Shown here: positions 35,092-44,987 of the stretch, piece after piece | Numbering within the stretch: position 1 is the stretch's first letter | How the letters are laid out: each line of letters begins with the position of its first letter | Assembly: GCA_964544655.1 (NCBI GenBank) | Contig: CAZJCM010000003.1 | Span: 32,882-96,881 of the forward strand | Origin: HyVt-443 sp964544655 | Lineage (GTDB): Bacteria > Pseudomonadota > Gammaproteobacteria > Chromatiales > Chromatiaceae | Reading direction: 5' to 3' | DNA length: 64,000 nt | The notes under the pieces: generated by a model | Seen by the model: only the letters and a program-made list of their open reading frames with translations | Database searches by the model: none | Told to the model about the DNA's origin: nothing | Program-made: the position numbers and the translations under genes

Positions 35092-36033
35092 ATGAAGAAA
35101 GTCACCATCGTTGGCGCCGGCCGGGTCGGAGAGACCGCGGCACAGATACTTGCAGAAGAGGAGCTGTGCCGCGAAGTGGCCCTACTCGACGTGCGGGAAG
35201 ACGTACCGGAAGGGGTGGCGCTGGATATCTTCCAGACATCACCATTCTTCGATTTCGACACCCAAGTGAGTGGCAGCAGCGACCCTGCCATCATGACCGG
35301 CTCGGATGTCATCGTGGTCACCGCAGGCTTCCCGCGAAAGCCCGGAATGTCACGCTCCGACGTACTGGAGGCCAACCTGGGAATCATCGACAGCGTCTGT
35401 GACAACGCCATCGAATACGCCCCGGATGCGATCATGATACTGGTGACCAACCCGGTAGACATCCTCACCTACCGCGCCCAGCAAAGAACCGGCTGGGGGC
35501 GGGAGCGGGTATTCGGCCAGGCCGGCGTGCTCGACTCGTCCCGCATGGCCGGCTTCATCGCCATGGAGACCGGCTTCTCGGCCCGTGACATCACCACTCT
35601 GGTGCTTGGCGGGCATGGTGACACCATGGTGCCCCTCCCCCGCTTCTGTACCATCAACGGCATACCGGTGGAGCACTTCATCGAGCCTGAGACCATGCAG
35701 CAGATCATCGACCGCACCCGCACCGGCGGCGCAGAGATCCTGGCGCTGCGAAAGAACAGCAGCGCCTATGACGCCCCCGGCGCTGCGGTGGCCGCCATGA
35801 TCGATTCCATCAGCCACAACCGACGCCGCATCATGCCTTGTGTAGCCATGCTGGAAGGAGAATACGGCGAGCATGACATCGCCATGGGCGTGCCCTGCGT
35901 GCTCGGTGACAGCGGCGTCGAACAGATCGTGCAGCTCGATCTGAATGAGGATGAACTGGCCCTCTTCCGGAGTTCCGTCGCCTACATCCGCGAGGATCTT
36001 GGGAAGATGCGGGAGATCACGGACAAGGAGTGA
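35092..36033 (+). CDS. mdh: Malate dehydrogenase (LDH-like type), second copy
   Basis: This enzyme is also 313 aa, with VGAGRVGETAA, an aspartate for NAD (VALLDVR), RKPGMSR, NPVDILTY, LDSSRMAGF and GGHGDTMVPL, so by motif it is an NAD malate dehydrogenase of the same family as its divergent neighbour. The two differ clearly in sequence, which argues against a recent tandem duplication. GGAGAAG lies before the ATG at 35092; the frame is open 60 codons further upstream but non-homologous. It is followed after 250 bases by citrate synthase. Confidence 0.92.
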   Translation: MKKVTIVGAGRVGETAAQILAEEELCREVALLDVREDVPEGVALDIFQTSPFFDFDTQVSGSSDPAIMTGSDVIVVTAGFPRKPGMSRSDVLEANLGIIDSVCDNAIEYAPDAIMILVTNPVDILTYRAQQRTGWGRERVFGQAGVLDSSRMAGFIAMETGFSARDITTLVLGGHGDTMVPLPRFCTINGIPVEHFIEPETMQQIIDRTRTGGAEILALRKNSSAYDAPGAAVAAMIDSISHNRRRIMPCVAMLEGEYGEHDIAMGVPCVLGDSGVEQIVQLDLNEDELALFRSSVAYIREDLGKMREITDKE

Positions 36034-36152
36034 TTCAAGTGATCGTAGCGAGCATTGCGGGAGAGGGGGAACCCTCTTCCGGGCAATCTGGCGGCGCTCA
36101 CCGGGGCAACAGAATAATTAATACAGACGTTCGTCCTATTTTATGGAGAAAC

Positions 36153-36181
36153 TTGTTCCGACACTGTCTGTCTGTTATACG
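36153..36181 (+). promoter_or_regulatory. Candidate extended -10 promoter of citrate synthase
   Basis: TTGTTC and TATACG are 17 bases apart, and TGT directly before TATACG gives an extended -10 element. The site is about 100 bases upstream of the citrate synthase ATG in a 250-base gap that has no gene. Confidence 0.5.
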
Positions 36182-36283
36182 AAAGATACCAAGCAATCAC
36201 CCGGCAGGAAAAAACCACCGTTATGCCTCAGGACCCTCCCTGCATTCCACGTTGGATTTCTCTGCCCCAGGAGATAAGGATCC

Positions 36284-37579
36284 ATGACTGAACAAACGAT
36301 GACACTCACCGACAATACCAGTGGACAAGCTATAGAGCTGCCACTGCACAAAGGCACTGTCGGCCCTCAGGTCCTGGATATATCCAGTCTTTACAGTAAG
36401 ATGGGGATCTTCACCTATGACCCGGGTTTCGTCTCCACCGGCAGTTGCAGAAGCGCCATCACCTATATCGACGGCGATGCCGGAAAACTCTGGTATCGCG
36501 GCTATCCCATCGAGCAGCTGTCCGAACAGAGCAGTTTCATCGAAGTAGCCTATCTGCTGCTCTATGGAGAGTTGCCGAAGCCCGATCAATTGAGCGAATT
36601 CGAGCGCATCATCCGCTATCACACCATGATCAACGAGACCCTGAAGAACTTCTTCGACGGGTTTCACTATGACGCCCATCCGATGGCGGTAATGGTCGGC
36701 GTGGTGGGCTCACTCTCCGCCTTCTATCACGACTCCCTCGACATCCACGACCCCCGTCACCGGGAGATATCCGCCCACCGCCTGATCGCCAAGATGCCCA
36801 CCATCGCCGCGGCCAGTTACAAGCACAACGTAGGGGAACCCTTCATCTACCCGCGCAATGACCTGGACTATTGCGCCAACTTCCTCAACATGATGTTCTC
36901 CACCCCCTGCGAGGAATACACACCGGACCCGCTGGCGGTAAAGGCGGTCAACCTGCTGTTCATCCTCCATGCCGATCATGAACAGAATGCCAGCACCTCC
37001 ACCGTACGTCTGGCAGGCAGTTCCCAGGCCAACCCGTTCGCCTGTATCGCCTCAGGCATTGCCTCGCTCTGGGGCCCTGCCCACGGTGGCGCCAATGAGG
37101 CGGTGCTGGACATGCTGCAGGAGATCGGTGACGTCTCGAACATCGACAAGTACCTGGCCAAGGCCAAGGACAAGAACGATCCCTTCCGACTGATGGGCTT
37201 CGGTCACCGGGTGTACAAGAACTTCGACCCCCGCGCCACCATCATTCGGAAGATGTGCCACGAAGTGCTGGAAAAAGTGGCCGATAACAACAACCCGATG
37301 TTCGAGCTGGCCCTGCGACTTGAAGAGGTGGCGCTGAAGGATGAGTACTTCATCGAGCGCAAGCTCTATCCCAATGTAGACTTCTATTCAGGCATTATCT
37401 ATCGCGCCCTGGGCATCCCCAACAGCATGTTCACGGTGATGTTCGCCATCGCCCGCACTGTGGGCTGGGTCGCTCACTGGATGGAGATGATGGATGATCC
37501 GGAACAACGCATCGGCCGCCCACGGCAGGTCTATATCGGTAACGACCTACGTAATTACGTCCCCATCGATCAGCGCTGA
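36284..37579 (+). CDS. gltA: Citrate synthase (type II, GltA)
   Basis: This 431-aa enzyme condenses acetyl-CoA and oxaloacetate. The catalytic histidines lie in HADHEQNAST (about residue 230), GPAHGGANE (about 268) and GFGHRVY, and the catalytic aspartate in NVDFYSG (about 365). The cysteine-containing N-terminus and length match the hexameric GltA of gram-negative bacteria. AGGAG lies before the ATG. It sits beside genes for the opposing ATP citrate lyase, so both directions of the cycle are encoded together. The end overlaps a convergent gene by 10 bases. Confidence 0.96.
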   Translation: MTEQTMTLTDNTSGQAIELPLHKGTVGPQVLDISSLYSKMGIFTYDPGFVSTGSCRSAITYIDGDAGKLWYRGYPIEQLSEQSSFIEVAYLLLYGELPKPDQLSEFERIIRYHTMINETLKNFFDGFHYDAHPMAVMVGVVGSLSAFYHDSLDIHDPRHREISAHRLIAKMPTIAAASYKHNVGEPFIYPRNDLDYCANFLNMMFSTPCEEYTPDPLAVKAVNLLFILHADHEQNASTSTVRLAGSSQANPFACIASGIASLWGPAHGGANEAVLDMLQEIGDVSNIDKYLAKAKDKNDPFRLMGFGHRVYKNFDPRATIIRKMCHEVLEKVADNNNPMFELALRLEEVALKDEYFIERKLYPNVDFYSGIIYRALGIPNSMFTVMFAIARTVGWVAHWMEMMDDPEQRIGRPRQVYIGNDLRNYVPIDQR

Positions 37580-38178
37580 ATCGCGGCCATATCACGCACC
37601 CGGGAGAGGGACAGCCCCAACCCCGGTCGCCCCGTCAGCGGGTCGATCGGGGGGTCGGCGCGCTCGGTCAGCGGCAGCACCGTCAACTCGACCCCATGCG
37701 CTCCGGCCATGAAAGCGAACAGAGGCCGGTTGCGGACCACGCCACCCGCATAACAGAGACGCACCGTCCGTTGCTGATAAGGGATCCGCTGTTCCTCCAG
37801 ATAGAAGACCACCTCTTCCGGCGCATCGGCAAACAGATATAACTGCAAAGGCGTGCTGGCAGTCGCCGTTCCGCTGGCTACCGCACCGATGAGACGAGGA
37901 TCGAAACGAGCCAGGTGCTGCATCGCCTCCAGCGCCAACTGGCGCAAGGCCACCAGCACCTGCTGCTGACTCTCGGCCGAGAACAGCCGTTGATAGGCCA
38001 ACAGCGCCGCCTCGATCTCCCGGTTGTCCGGCAGTTGCCGGTGGTCCCGGCAACCCAACCGGGCAGCCGCCTTGCGCCTCGCACCCTGATAGTCGGCGCA
38101 TTCATCCCGCGCCAGCAGCCGGGCCGCTTCATCGGCCACCAGCTGGCGTATCTGGCTTTTCTTTGCTGATCGAGTCAT
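37570..38178 (-). CDS. Uncharacterised protein, possible nucleotidyltransferase-like fold
   Basis: This 202-aa protein is basic and helical at the N-terminus. The central GAVASGTATASTPLQLYLFAD stretch resembles the G-x-T...D-x-D region of nucleotidyltransferase folds, but I cannot place the family with confidence. The C-terminal LTGRPGLGLSLSRV stretch looks conserved. The ATG at 38178 is preferred over one at 38214; neither has a strong ribosome binding site. It is convergent with gltA and divergent from a lipoprotein gene. Confidence 0.6.
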   Translation of the reverse strand: MTRSAKKSQIRQLVADEAARLLARDECADYQGARRKAAARLGCRDHRQLPDNREIEAALLAYQRLFSAESQQQVLVALRQLALEAMQHLARFDPRLIGAVASGTATASTPLQLYLFADAPEEVVFYLEEQRIPYQQRTVRLCYAGGVVRNRPLFAFMAGAHGVELTVLPLTERADPPIDPLTGRPGLGLSLSRVRDMAAIQR

Positions 38179-38292
38179 GGCAATAGATCCGGTTTTGTAA
38201 CTGTTCAGCACCATTTCAGATTGGCTGCCAGGTCACTCGGAGTCTACATCTGCTACAGTATGGCGTCAGTCAATACCCCGATGATAGCACCC

Positions 38293-38889
38293 ATGAACAG
38301 ACTTCCATTGGCAACCATCCTGCTGGCCCTGCTGGTTGGCTGCACCAATCAACCTGTTCATCAGGCAAAGGATGGAACCTCCCCCTACCGGGTCGGATCC
38401 CTGCTTCAGCTGACCAGGGATCTGACCATTCCCCCCGGCCATGCCCGGGTCTTCTTCCAGCATGGCGAGATCATTTCCAAGGAGCGGCTCGACGGCTACA
38501 ATCCCAGCTGTGATCTGGAAGTGAAAACCCTGAGCGACGCGCCTCGGCTGGTGCACCAGGACAGCTTCTACATCACCGGCATCGAGTCAGGGCTCGAGCC
38601 CGTGGTGCAGCAACGGCCTGTGCAGACTGCAGCCTTTGGCTGGAGGTCGCGGCGTTTGTGGAACAGCGGCCCATCGATCCACCGCTATATCCGCATGAAC
38701 GTCCATTCTGATGCACAGCCCCAGGTGATACGCTTGACCTGCCGCGGTGGCTGGGACAGCTACAATGCCGCCCGCTTCCCCAGTCCGATGGAGATGCGCG
38801 TTACTCTGGGCCAGATCCTGATACCGACAGCGACGGCAGACCAGCCGCCCCGCACCAGCGTCCCTAAAACGACACATACCAACGACTGA
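38293..38889 (+). CDS. Putative outer-membrane lipoprotein
   Basis: This 198-aa protein starts MNRLPLATILLALLVGC, a lipoprotein signal with the lipobox LVGC, so it is probably lipidated at cysteine 17. The mature part has no motif I recognise; one segment, GHARVFFQHGE, reads like a beta strand hairpin. It ends four bases before the acyl-CoA synthetase gene, suggesting co-transcription. Upstream codons from 38221 are open but would put the lipobox too far in. Confidence 0.7.
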   Translation: MNRLPLATILLALLVGCTNQPVHQAKDGTSPYRVGSLLQLTRDLTIPPGHARVFFQHGEIISKERLDGYNPSCDLEVKTLSDAPRLVHQDSFYITGIESGLEPVVQQRPVQTAAFGWRSRRLWNSGPSIHRYIRMNVHSDAQPQVIRLTCRGGWDSYNAARFPSPMEMRVTLGQILIPTATADQPPRTSVPKTTHTND

Positions 38890-38893
38890 CGAT

Positions 38894-40474
38894 ATGCTGA
38901 TTACCGAGATACTGGCACGCAATGCCCGCATGTATGGCAATGAGACCGCCCTCGTCGAGCGGGACCCGGCCACCAGCCGGCGGCGGGAGATCGACTGGCT
39001 CAGCTTCGACCAGGAGGCAAGCCGCTTCAGCAACGCCCTGATTCGGCACGGGGTGAAGAAGGGGGACCGGGTGGCCCATCTGCTGATGAACTGCCTGGAA
39101 TGGCTGCCGACCTACTTTGGCATCCTGCGTAGCGGCGCTTGGGCGGTACCCCTGAACTTTCGCTTCGAGGCACAGGTACTCCAGGGATGCAGCGAACTGG
39201 CCGAGCCACGGGTGTTCCTGTTTGGCGAGGAGTTCATACCGCGGATCAAGGCCATCCAGCCCGCATTGGGCGATACAGTGGCGCACTACGTCTTTCTGGG
39301 CAGCGAACAACAGTGTCCGCCGTTTGCCGTGACCTACCAGGAATTCACCGCCGGCTGTGACACGGCGGACCCGATGATACCGCTGGAGATCAGCGACGAC
39401 GCGGCGCTCTACTTCACCTCCGGCACCACCGGACAGCCGAAGGCCGTCCGCCTCACCCACCGCAACCTCGAACACGCCTGCTACGTGGAAAATCAGCACC
39501 ACCGGCAGACCCATAAGGACAACTTCCTGTGCATCCCCCCCCTTTATCACACCGGCGCGAAGATGCACTGGTTCGGCAGCTTCATCGTCGGCGGGCGTGC
39601 CGTGATTTTGAAAGGAATCAAGCCCCAATGGATCCTGGAGGCGATCTCCGAGGAGCAGGCCACCATCGTCTGGCTGCTGGTACCCTGGGCCCACGATATC
39701 CTGATCGCCTGGGAGAACGGTGAGCTGGACTTCAGCCAATACCGGCTGCAACAGTGGCGGCTGATGCACATCGGCGCCCAGCCGGTCCCTCCGAGCCTGA
39801 TCCACGCCTGGAAGCGGCTGTTCCCCCACCACGACTACGACACCAACTACGGCCTCACCGAATGCACCGGTCCGGGCTGTGTCCACCTGGGCCTGAAAAA
39901 CACCCACAAAATCGGTGCCATCGGCATCCCCGGCTTCGACTGGGAGTGCCGTATCGTCGATTTCGATGGAAACGACCTGCCCGATGGCGAACGGGGCGAA
40001 CTGCTGGTAAAGGGACCAGGCGTGATGAAAGAGTACTACCGCAATCCCGATGCCACTGCAGAGGCCTTGCAAAATGGCTGGCTGCACACTGGTGACATCG
40101 CCCGTCGGGACCGGGATGGATTCATCTGGCTGGTGGACCGCAAAAAGGACCTGATCATCACCGGCGGCGAGAACGTATCACCGGTGGAAGTGGAGCACTT
40201 CTTCATGCAGCACCCGTCCATTCAGGACATCGGCGTCATCGGCACCCCGGATCAACGCCTGGGCGAACTGGTGACCGCCGTCATCCAGCTGAAGATGGAC
40301 CACAGTCTCACCGAGGCAGAGGTCAACGTCTTCGCCGAGGGGCTGCCCCGCTATAAACGGCCCCGGATCATTCATTTCGGTGAGGTGCCACGCAATGCCA
40401 CCGGCAAGATCGAAAAGCCGAAACTGCGGGAGCGCTACGCACCAACCACAGGCCGGGCGTCGATACCAAATTGA
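38894..40474 (+). CDS. AMP-forming acyl-CoA synthetase / ligase
   Basis: This 526-aa enzyme would activate a carboxylic acid to its CoA thioester through an acyl-adenylate. The P-loop YFTSGTTGQPKAV is near residue 175, followed by NYGLTECTG, the LHTGDIARRD hinge and C-terminal NATGKIEKPKLRE with the catalytic lysine. The substrate cannot be read from the sequence; a medium- or long-chain fatty acid, or a crotonobetaine-like acid, is possible. It is four bases from the lipoprotein gene. Confidence 0.85.
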   Translation: MLITEILARNARMYGNETALVERDPATSRRREIDWLSFDQEASRFSNALIRHGVKKGDRVAHLLMNCLEWLPTYFGILRSGAWAVPLNFRFEAQVLQGCSELAEPRVFLFGEEFIPRIKAIQPALGDTVAHYVFLGSEQQCPPFAVTYQEFTAGCDTADPMIPLEISDDAALYFTSGTTGQPKAVRLTHRNLEHACYVENQHHRQTHKDNFLCIPPLYHTGAKMHWFGSFIVGGRAVILKGIKPQWILEAISEEQATIVWLLVPWAHDILIAWENGELDFSQYRLQQWRLMHIGAQPVPPSLIHAWKRLFPHHDYDTNYGLTECTGPGCVHLGLKNTHKIGAIGIPGFDWECRIVDFDGNDLPDGERGELLVKGPGVMKEYYRNPDATAEALQNGWLHTGDIARRDRDGFIWLVDRKKDLIITGGENVSPVEVEHFFMQHPSIQDIGVIGTPDQRLGELVTAVIQLKMDHSLTEAEVNVFAEGLPRYKRPRIIHFGEVPRNATGKIEKPKLRERYAPTTGRASIPN

Positions 40475-40588
40475 TCAAGCCATATCGGCCATCATCATGA
40501 CTAGCAAACAATTCCGCACCGATACCCGTTGAAAACCGGGTAGAATGACAGCCACACTTCCACCACCCAACGAACAACCCCAGATCCG

Positions 40589-42754
40589 ATGGATGTCTCC
40601 CACATACTCGACGGCCTCAACGATGCCCAGCGCGAGGCGGTCTCCGCCCCACCCGGCGGAATGCTGGTACTGGCCGGCGCCGGCAGCGGCAAGACCCGGG
40701 TGCTGGTCAACCGGATCGCCTGGCTGATCCAGGTGGCGGGGGCCTCTCCCTGGAACATCCTCGCCGTCACCTTCACCAACAAGGCAGCAAGAGAGATGAA
40801 GGGTCGCATTGAGGAACTGCTGCGGCAGCCCGTAGGGGGCATGTGGGTGGGCACCTTCCATGGCCTGGCCCACCGCCTGTTGCGCGCCCACTGGCAAGAC
40901 ACCGGACTGCCCAGGAACTTCCAGATCCTCGATTCAGACGACCAGTTCCGGCTGATCAAGCGCCTGTTGAAGAGTATGGATCTGGACGAGGCACACTGGC
41001 CGCCACGCCAGGCCCAGTGGTTCATCAACAGCCAGAAGGACGAAGGGCTGCGCCCGCAACACATGGATGACGGCGGCGATCCTTACCAGAAACGGATGAT
41101 CCGCATCTACAGCGAATACCAAAGCGCCTGCGAACGCGGCGGCCTGGTCGATTTCGCCGAATTGCTGCTACGGGCCCACGAGCTGCTGCGCGACCGCCCG
41201 GATATCCTCCACCACTACCGGGAGCGCTTTCAGCACATCCTGGTGGACGAATTCCAGGATACCAACACCATCCAGTACGCCTGGCTGCGGCTGTTGGCCG
41301 GCGAACGGAACAACCTGTTCGTGGTCGGTGACGACGATCAGTCCATCTACGGCTGGCGCGGCGCCCGGGTGGAGAACATCCGCGACTTCCAGAAACACTA
41401 CCCGAAGGCGGCGATGCTGCGTCTGGAGCAGAACTACCGCTCCACGGCCAACATCCTGCAGGCGGCCAATGCGGTGATCGCCAACAACCCTTCCCGCCTG
41501 GGCAAGAACCTCTGGACCGAGGACAACGAAGGTGAGCTGGTGCAGCTCTATGCCGCCTTCAATGAAGTCGACGAGGCCCGCTTCGTTATCAGCCGTATCC
41601 AGCAGTTCCTGGAGCGGGGGCGCAGCCGCGATGAAGTGGCCATCCTCTATCGCTCCAACGCCCAGTCCCGGCTGTTCGAAGAGGCGTTGATCCAGGCCGC
41701 CATCCCCTACCGGGTCTATGGCGGGCTGCGCTTCTTCGAGCGCGCAGAGATCAAGGATGCACTGGCCTATCTGCGGCTGATCGCCAACCCCGGTGATGAC
41801 GCTGCCTTTGAGCGGGCCGTGAACATGCCACCCCGGGGCATCGGTCCACGCACCCTGGATGCCGTGCGCGCCCATGCCCGGGACTTTCACTGCTCCCTGT
41901 GGCAGGCGGCGAACGAGTTGATCCAGGGAGGCGGCATGAGCAAACGGGCGGCCAATGCTCTGGCCGCCTTCATCGAGTTGATTCAGGAGCAGTCCGCCCA
42001 GACCCGGGGACTCGAACTGCACCAACTGGCTGACCAGGTGGTGAATGCCTCGGGCCTGCCGGAGCATTTCAAGAAAAGCCGCGACGGCAAAGGCCAGGAC
42101 CGGGTGGAGAACCTGGAGGAACTGGTCAATGCCAGCCGCCAGTTCCAGTATGAGCCACAGGAGGAAGAGGAGGAAATGGACGACCTCTCCGCCTTTCTCG
42201 CCCATGCCGCCCTGGAGGCTGGCGACGCCCAGGCCGGCGAGCATGAAGTGTGCGTCCAGCTGATGACCCTGCATTCCGCCAAGGGCCTGGAATTCCCCCT
42301 GGTCTTCATCGCCGGCCTGGAGGAGGGGCTGTTCCCCCATCGCATGTCCAGCGAAGACCCGGAACGGCTGGAAGAGGAGCGGCGGCTATGTTACGTGGGC
42401 ATGACCCGGGCCATGGAGCAGTTGGTCCTCAGTTACGCCGAGAGCCGGCGCCTGCACGGCAGCGAGACCTATCCCATGCCGTCCCGCTTCCTGCGCGAAA
42501 TCCCGGATCCGTTGATCGAGGAGATCCGCAGCCGCCCCCAGATCAGCCGACCGGCGTACAGGCCGGCCGCTTCCTCCCTCGATGAAGAGACCGGCGGCTA
42601 CCGCCTTGGACAGCGGGTATTGCACCCAAAATTTGGCGAAGGCGTGGTACTCAACGCCGAAGGGCAAGGCGCCAGTGCCCGGGTCCAGGTCAACTTCGAG
42701 GCCGTTGGCAGCAAGTGGCTGGTGCTGGCCTACGCCAACCTGGAAACTTTGTAA
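40589..42754 (+). CDS. uvrD: DNA helicase II (UvrD)
   Basis: This 721-aa superfamily 1 helicase acts in nucleotide excision and mismatch repair. Motifs in order are Walker A AGAGSGKTR (about residue 30), TFTNKAAREM, DEFQDTN, GDDDQSIYGWRGA, LEQNYRS and VQLMTLHSAKGLEFP. The C-terminal tail (LGQRVLHPKFGEGVVL) is the RNA-polymerase-binding Tudor-like part typical of UvrD/PcrA. Length and order are normal. Confidence 0.95.
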   Translation: MDVSHILDGLNDAQREAVSAPPGGMLVLAGAGSGKTRVLVNRIAWLIQVAGASPWNILAVTFTNKAAREMKGRIEELLRQPVGGMWVGTFHGLAHRLLRAHWQDTGLPRNFQILDSDDQFRLIKRLLKSMDLDEAHWPPRQAQWFINSQKDEGLRPQHMDDGGDPYQKRMIRIYSEYQSACERGGLVDFAELLLRAHELLRDRPDILHHYRERFQHILVDEFQDTNTIQYAWLRLLAGERNNLFVVGDDDQSIYGWRGARVENIRDFQKHYPKAAMLRLEQNYRSTANILQAANAVIANNPSRLGKNLWTEDNEGELVQLYAAFNEVDEARFVISRIQQFLERGRSRDEVAILYRSNAQSRLFEEALIQAAIPYRVYGGLRFFERAEIKDALAYLRLIANPGDDAAFERAVNMPPRGIGPRTLDAVRAHARDFHCSLWQAANELIQGGGMSKRAANALAAFIELIQEQSAQTRGLELHQLADQVVNASGLPEHFKKSRDGKGQDRVENLEELVNASRQFQYEPQEEEEEMDDLSAFLAHAALEAGDAQAGEHEVCVQLMTLHSAKGLEFPLVFIAGLEEGLFPHRMSSEDPERLEEERRLCYVGMTRAMEQLVLSYAESRRLHGSETYPMPSRFLREIPDPLIEEIRSRPQISRPAYRPAASSLDEETGGYRLGQRVLHPKFGEGVVLNAEGQGASARVQVNFEAVGSKWLVLAYANLETL

Positions 42755-42872
42755 GGCCGGAAAGTCCCTGGACTTGCGGGAGTGCTGCCTGGAGTAAAAT
42801 TCTAGTGGCCTGATACCACCTTTTCGATTACCCTTTGAGCCGCTTGCAACTGGGGATCCCAGGAGAGAGAAA

Positions 42873-43435
42873 ATGCACACATTGCTGCGTATCGGCGGCA
42901 TGATCGACCGCTTCAACCAAAGAGTGGGCACCGCCATATCCTGGCTGGTTCTGGTCATGACCCTGCTCGGCGTCTACAACGCCGTCACCCGCAAATTGAG
43001 CCAGACCATCGGCATCGATCTCAGCTCCAACAGCTACATCGAGGCCCAATGGTACATGTTCAGTCTGATCTTCCTCTGGGGTGGCGCCTACGCCCTGAAG
43101 AACGGCGTGCATGTGCGGGTGGACATCATCTACGGCAAACTGAGCCGGCGCGGCAAGGCCTGGGTCGACCTGTGGGGAACCCTCTTGTTTCTGATCCCCC
43201 TGTGCCTGCTGATCCTGTGGGTGAGCGTTCCCTATGCCATGGACTCCTGGCATATCCTGGAAGACTCCCCCGATCCCGACGGCCTGCCCAGATACCTGAT
43301 CAAGAGCGCCATCCCGATCGCCTTCATACTGCTGCTCGCCCAGGCGTTCAGCGAACTGATCAAGAATATCGCACTGCTGCGCGGCATCCACTCCGGTGAC
43401 AGCGATGGGGACGATGAACTCAAGGAGGCGGCCCT

Positions 43436-43439
<4 letters not shown>
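42873..43439 (+). CDS. dctQ: TRAP transporter, small membrane subunit
   Basis: This 188-aa protein has four membrane helices with the WYMFSLIFLWGGAYALKNGVHVRVD stretch typical of the DctQ family (positions about 52-76). It pairs with the large permease encoded directly downstream; its TGA overlaps the GTG start of that gene. The system imports organic acids using an ion gradient and a periplasmic binding protein, encoded convergently at 45-46 kb. Confidence 0.88.
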
Positions 43440-44815
<1,376 letters not shown>

Positions 44816-44824
44816 GTTGACTGT

Positions 44825-44905
44825 CAGGGGTCGGAGTCAAGCCGTGCAATAAGTGCGGAAAAAACCAGCATGATCAGGACGGCTTGACTCCACATATGGC
44901 CCCTG
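44825..44905. repeat. REP-like palindromic element, copy 1
   Basis: GGAGTCAAGCCGT (44833-44845) and ACGGCTTGACTCC (44879-44891) pair perfectly over 13 bases, and outer CAGGGG and CCCCTG extend the symmetry. The GGGGTCGGAGTCA arm is shared with the element at 46238. It lies just after the dctM stop, a usual place for REP-type elements mobilised by RAYT transposases. No such transposase is in the window. Confidence 0.6.
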
Positions 44906-44935
44906 ATGATTGAAGAGACAGCTTTTCAACCCGAC

Positions 44936-44972
44936 AAAAAAACCTCCACGCCTCACGGCGGGAGGTTTTTTT
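44936..44972. terminator. Bidirectional intrinsic terminator between dctM and dctP
   Basis: AAAAAAACCTCC and GGAGGTTTTTTT form a perfect 12-bp stem, continued inside by a short GC stem with a tetraloop and one bulged A. A-run and T-run on the two sides serve both converging transcripts. Confidence 0.85.
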
Positions 44973-44987
44973 CCGAGCGTTCTCAGT

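Noticed and set aside
38864..40087. A 407-codon minus-strand frame opposite the acyl-CoA synthetase
   Set aside because: It is antisense to a gene with all family motifs, and its own composition is that of a shadow frame.
41168..42340. A 390-codon minus-strand frame inside uvrD
   Set aside because: UvrD motifs are complete on the plus strand; this frame is antisense with no domain.
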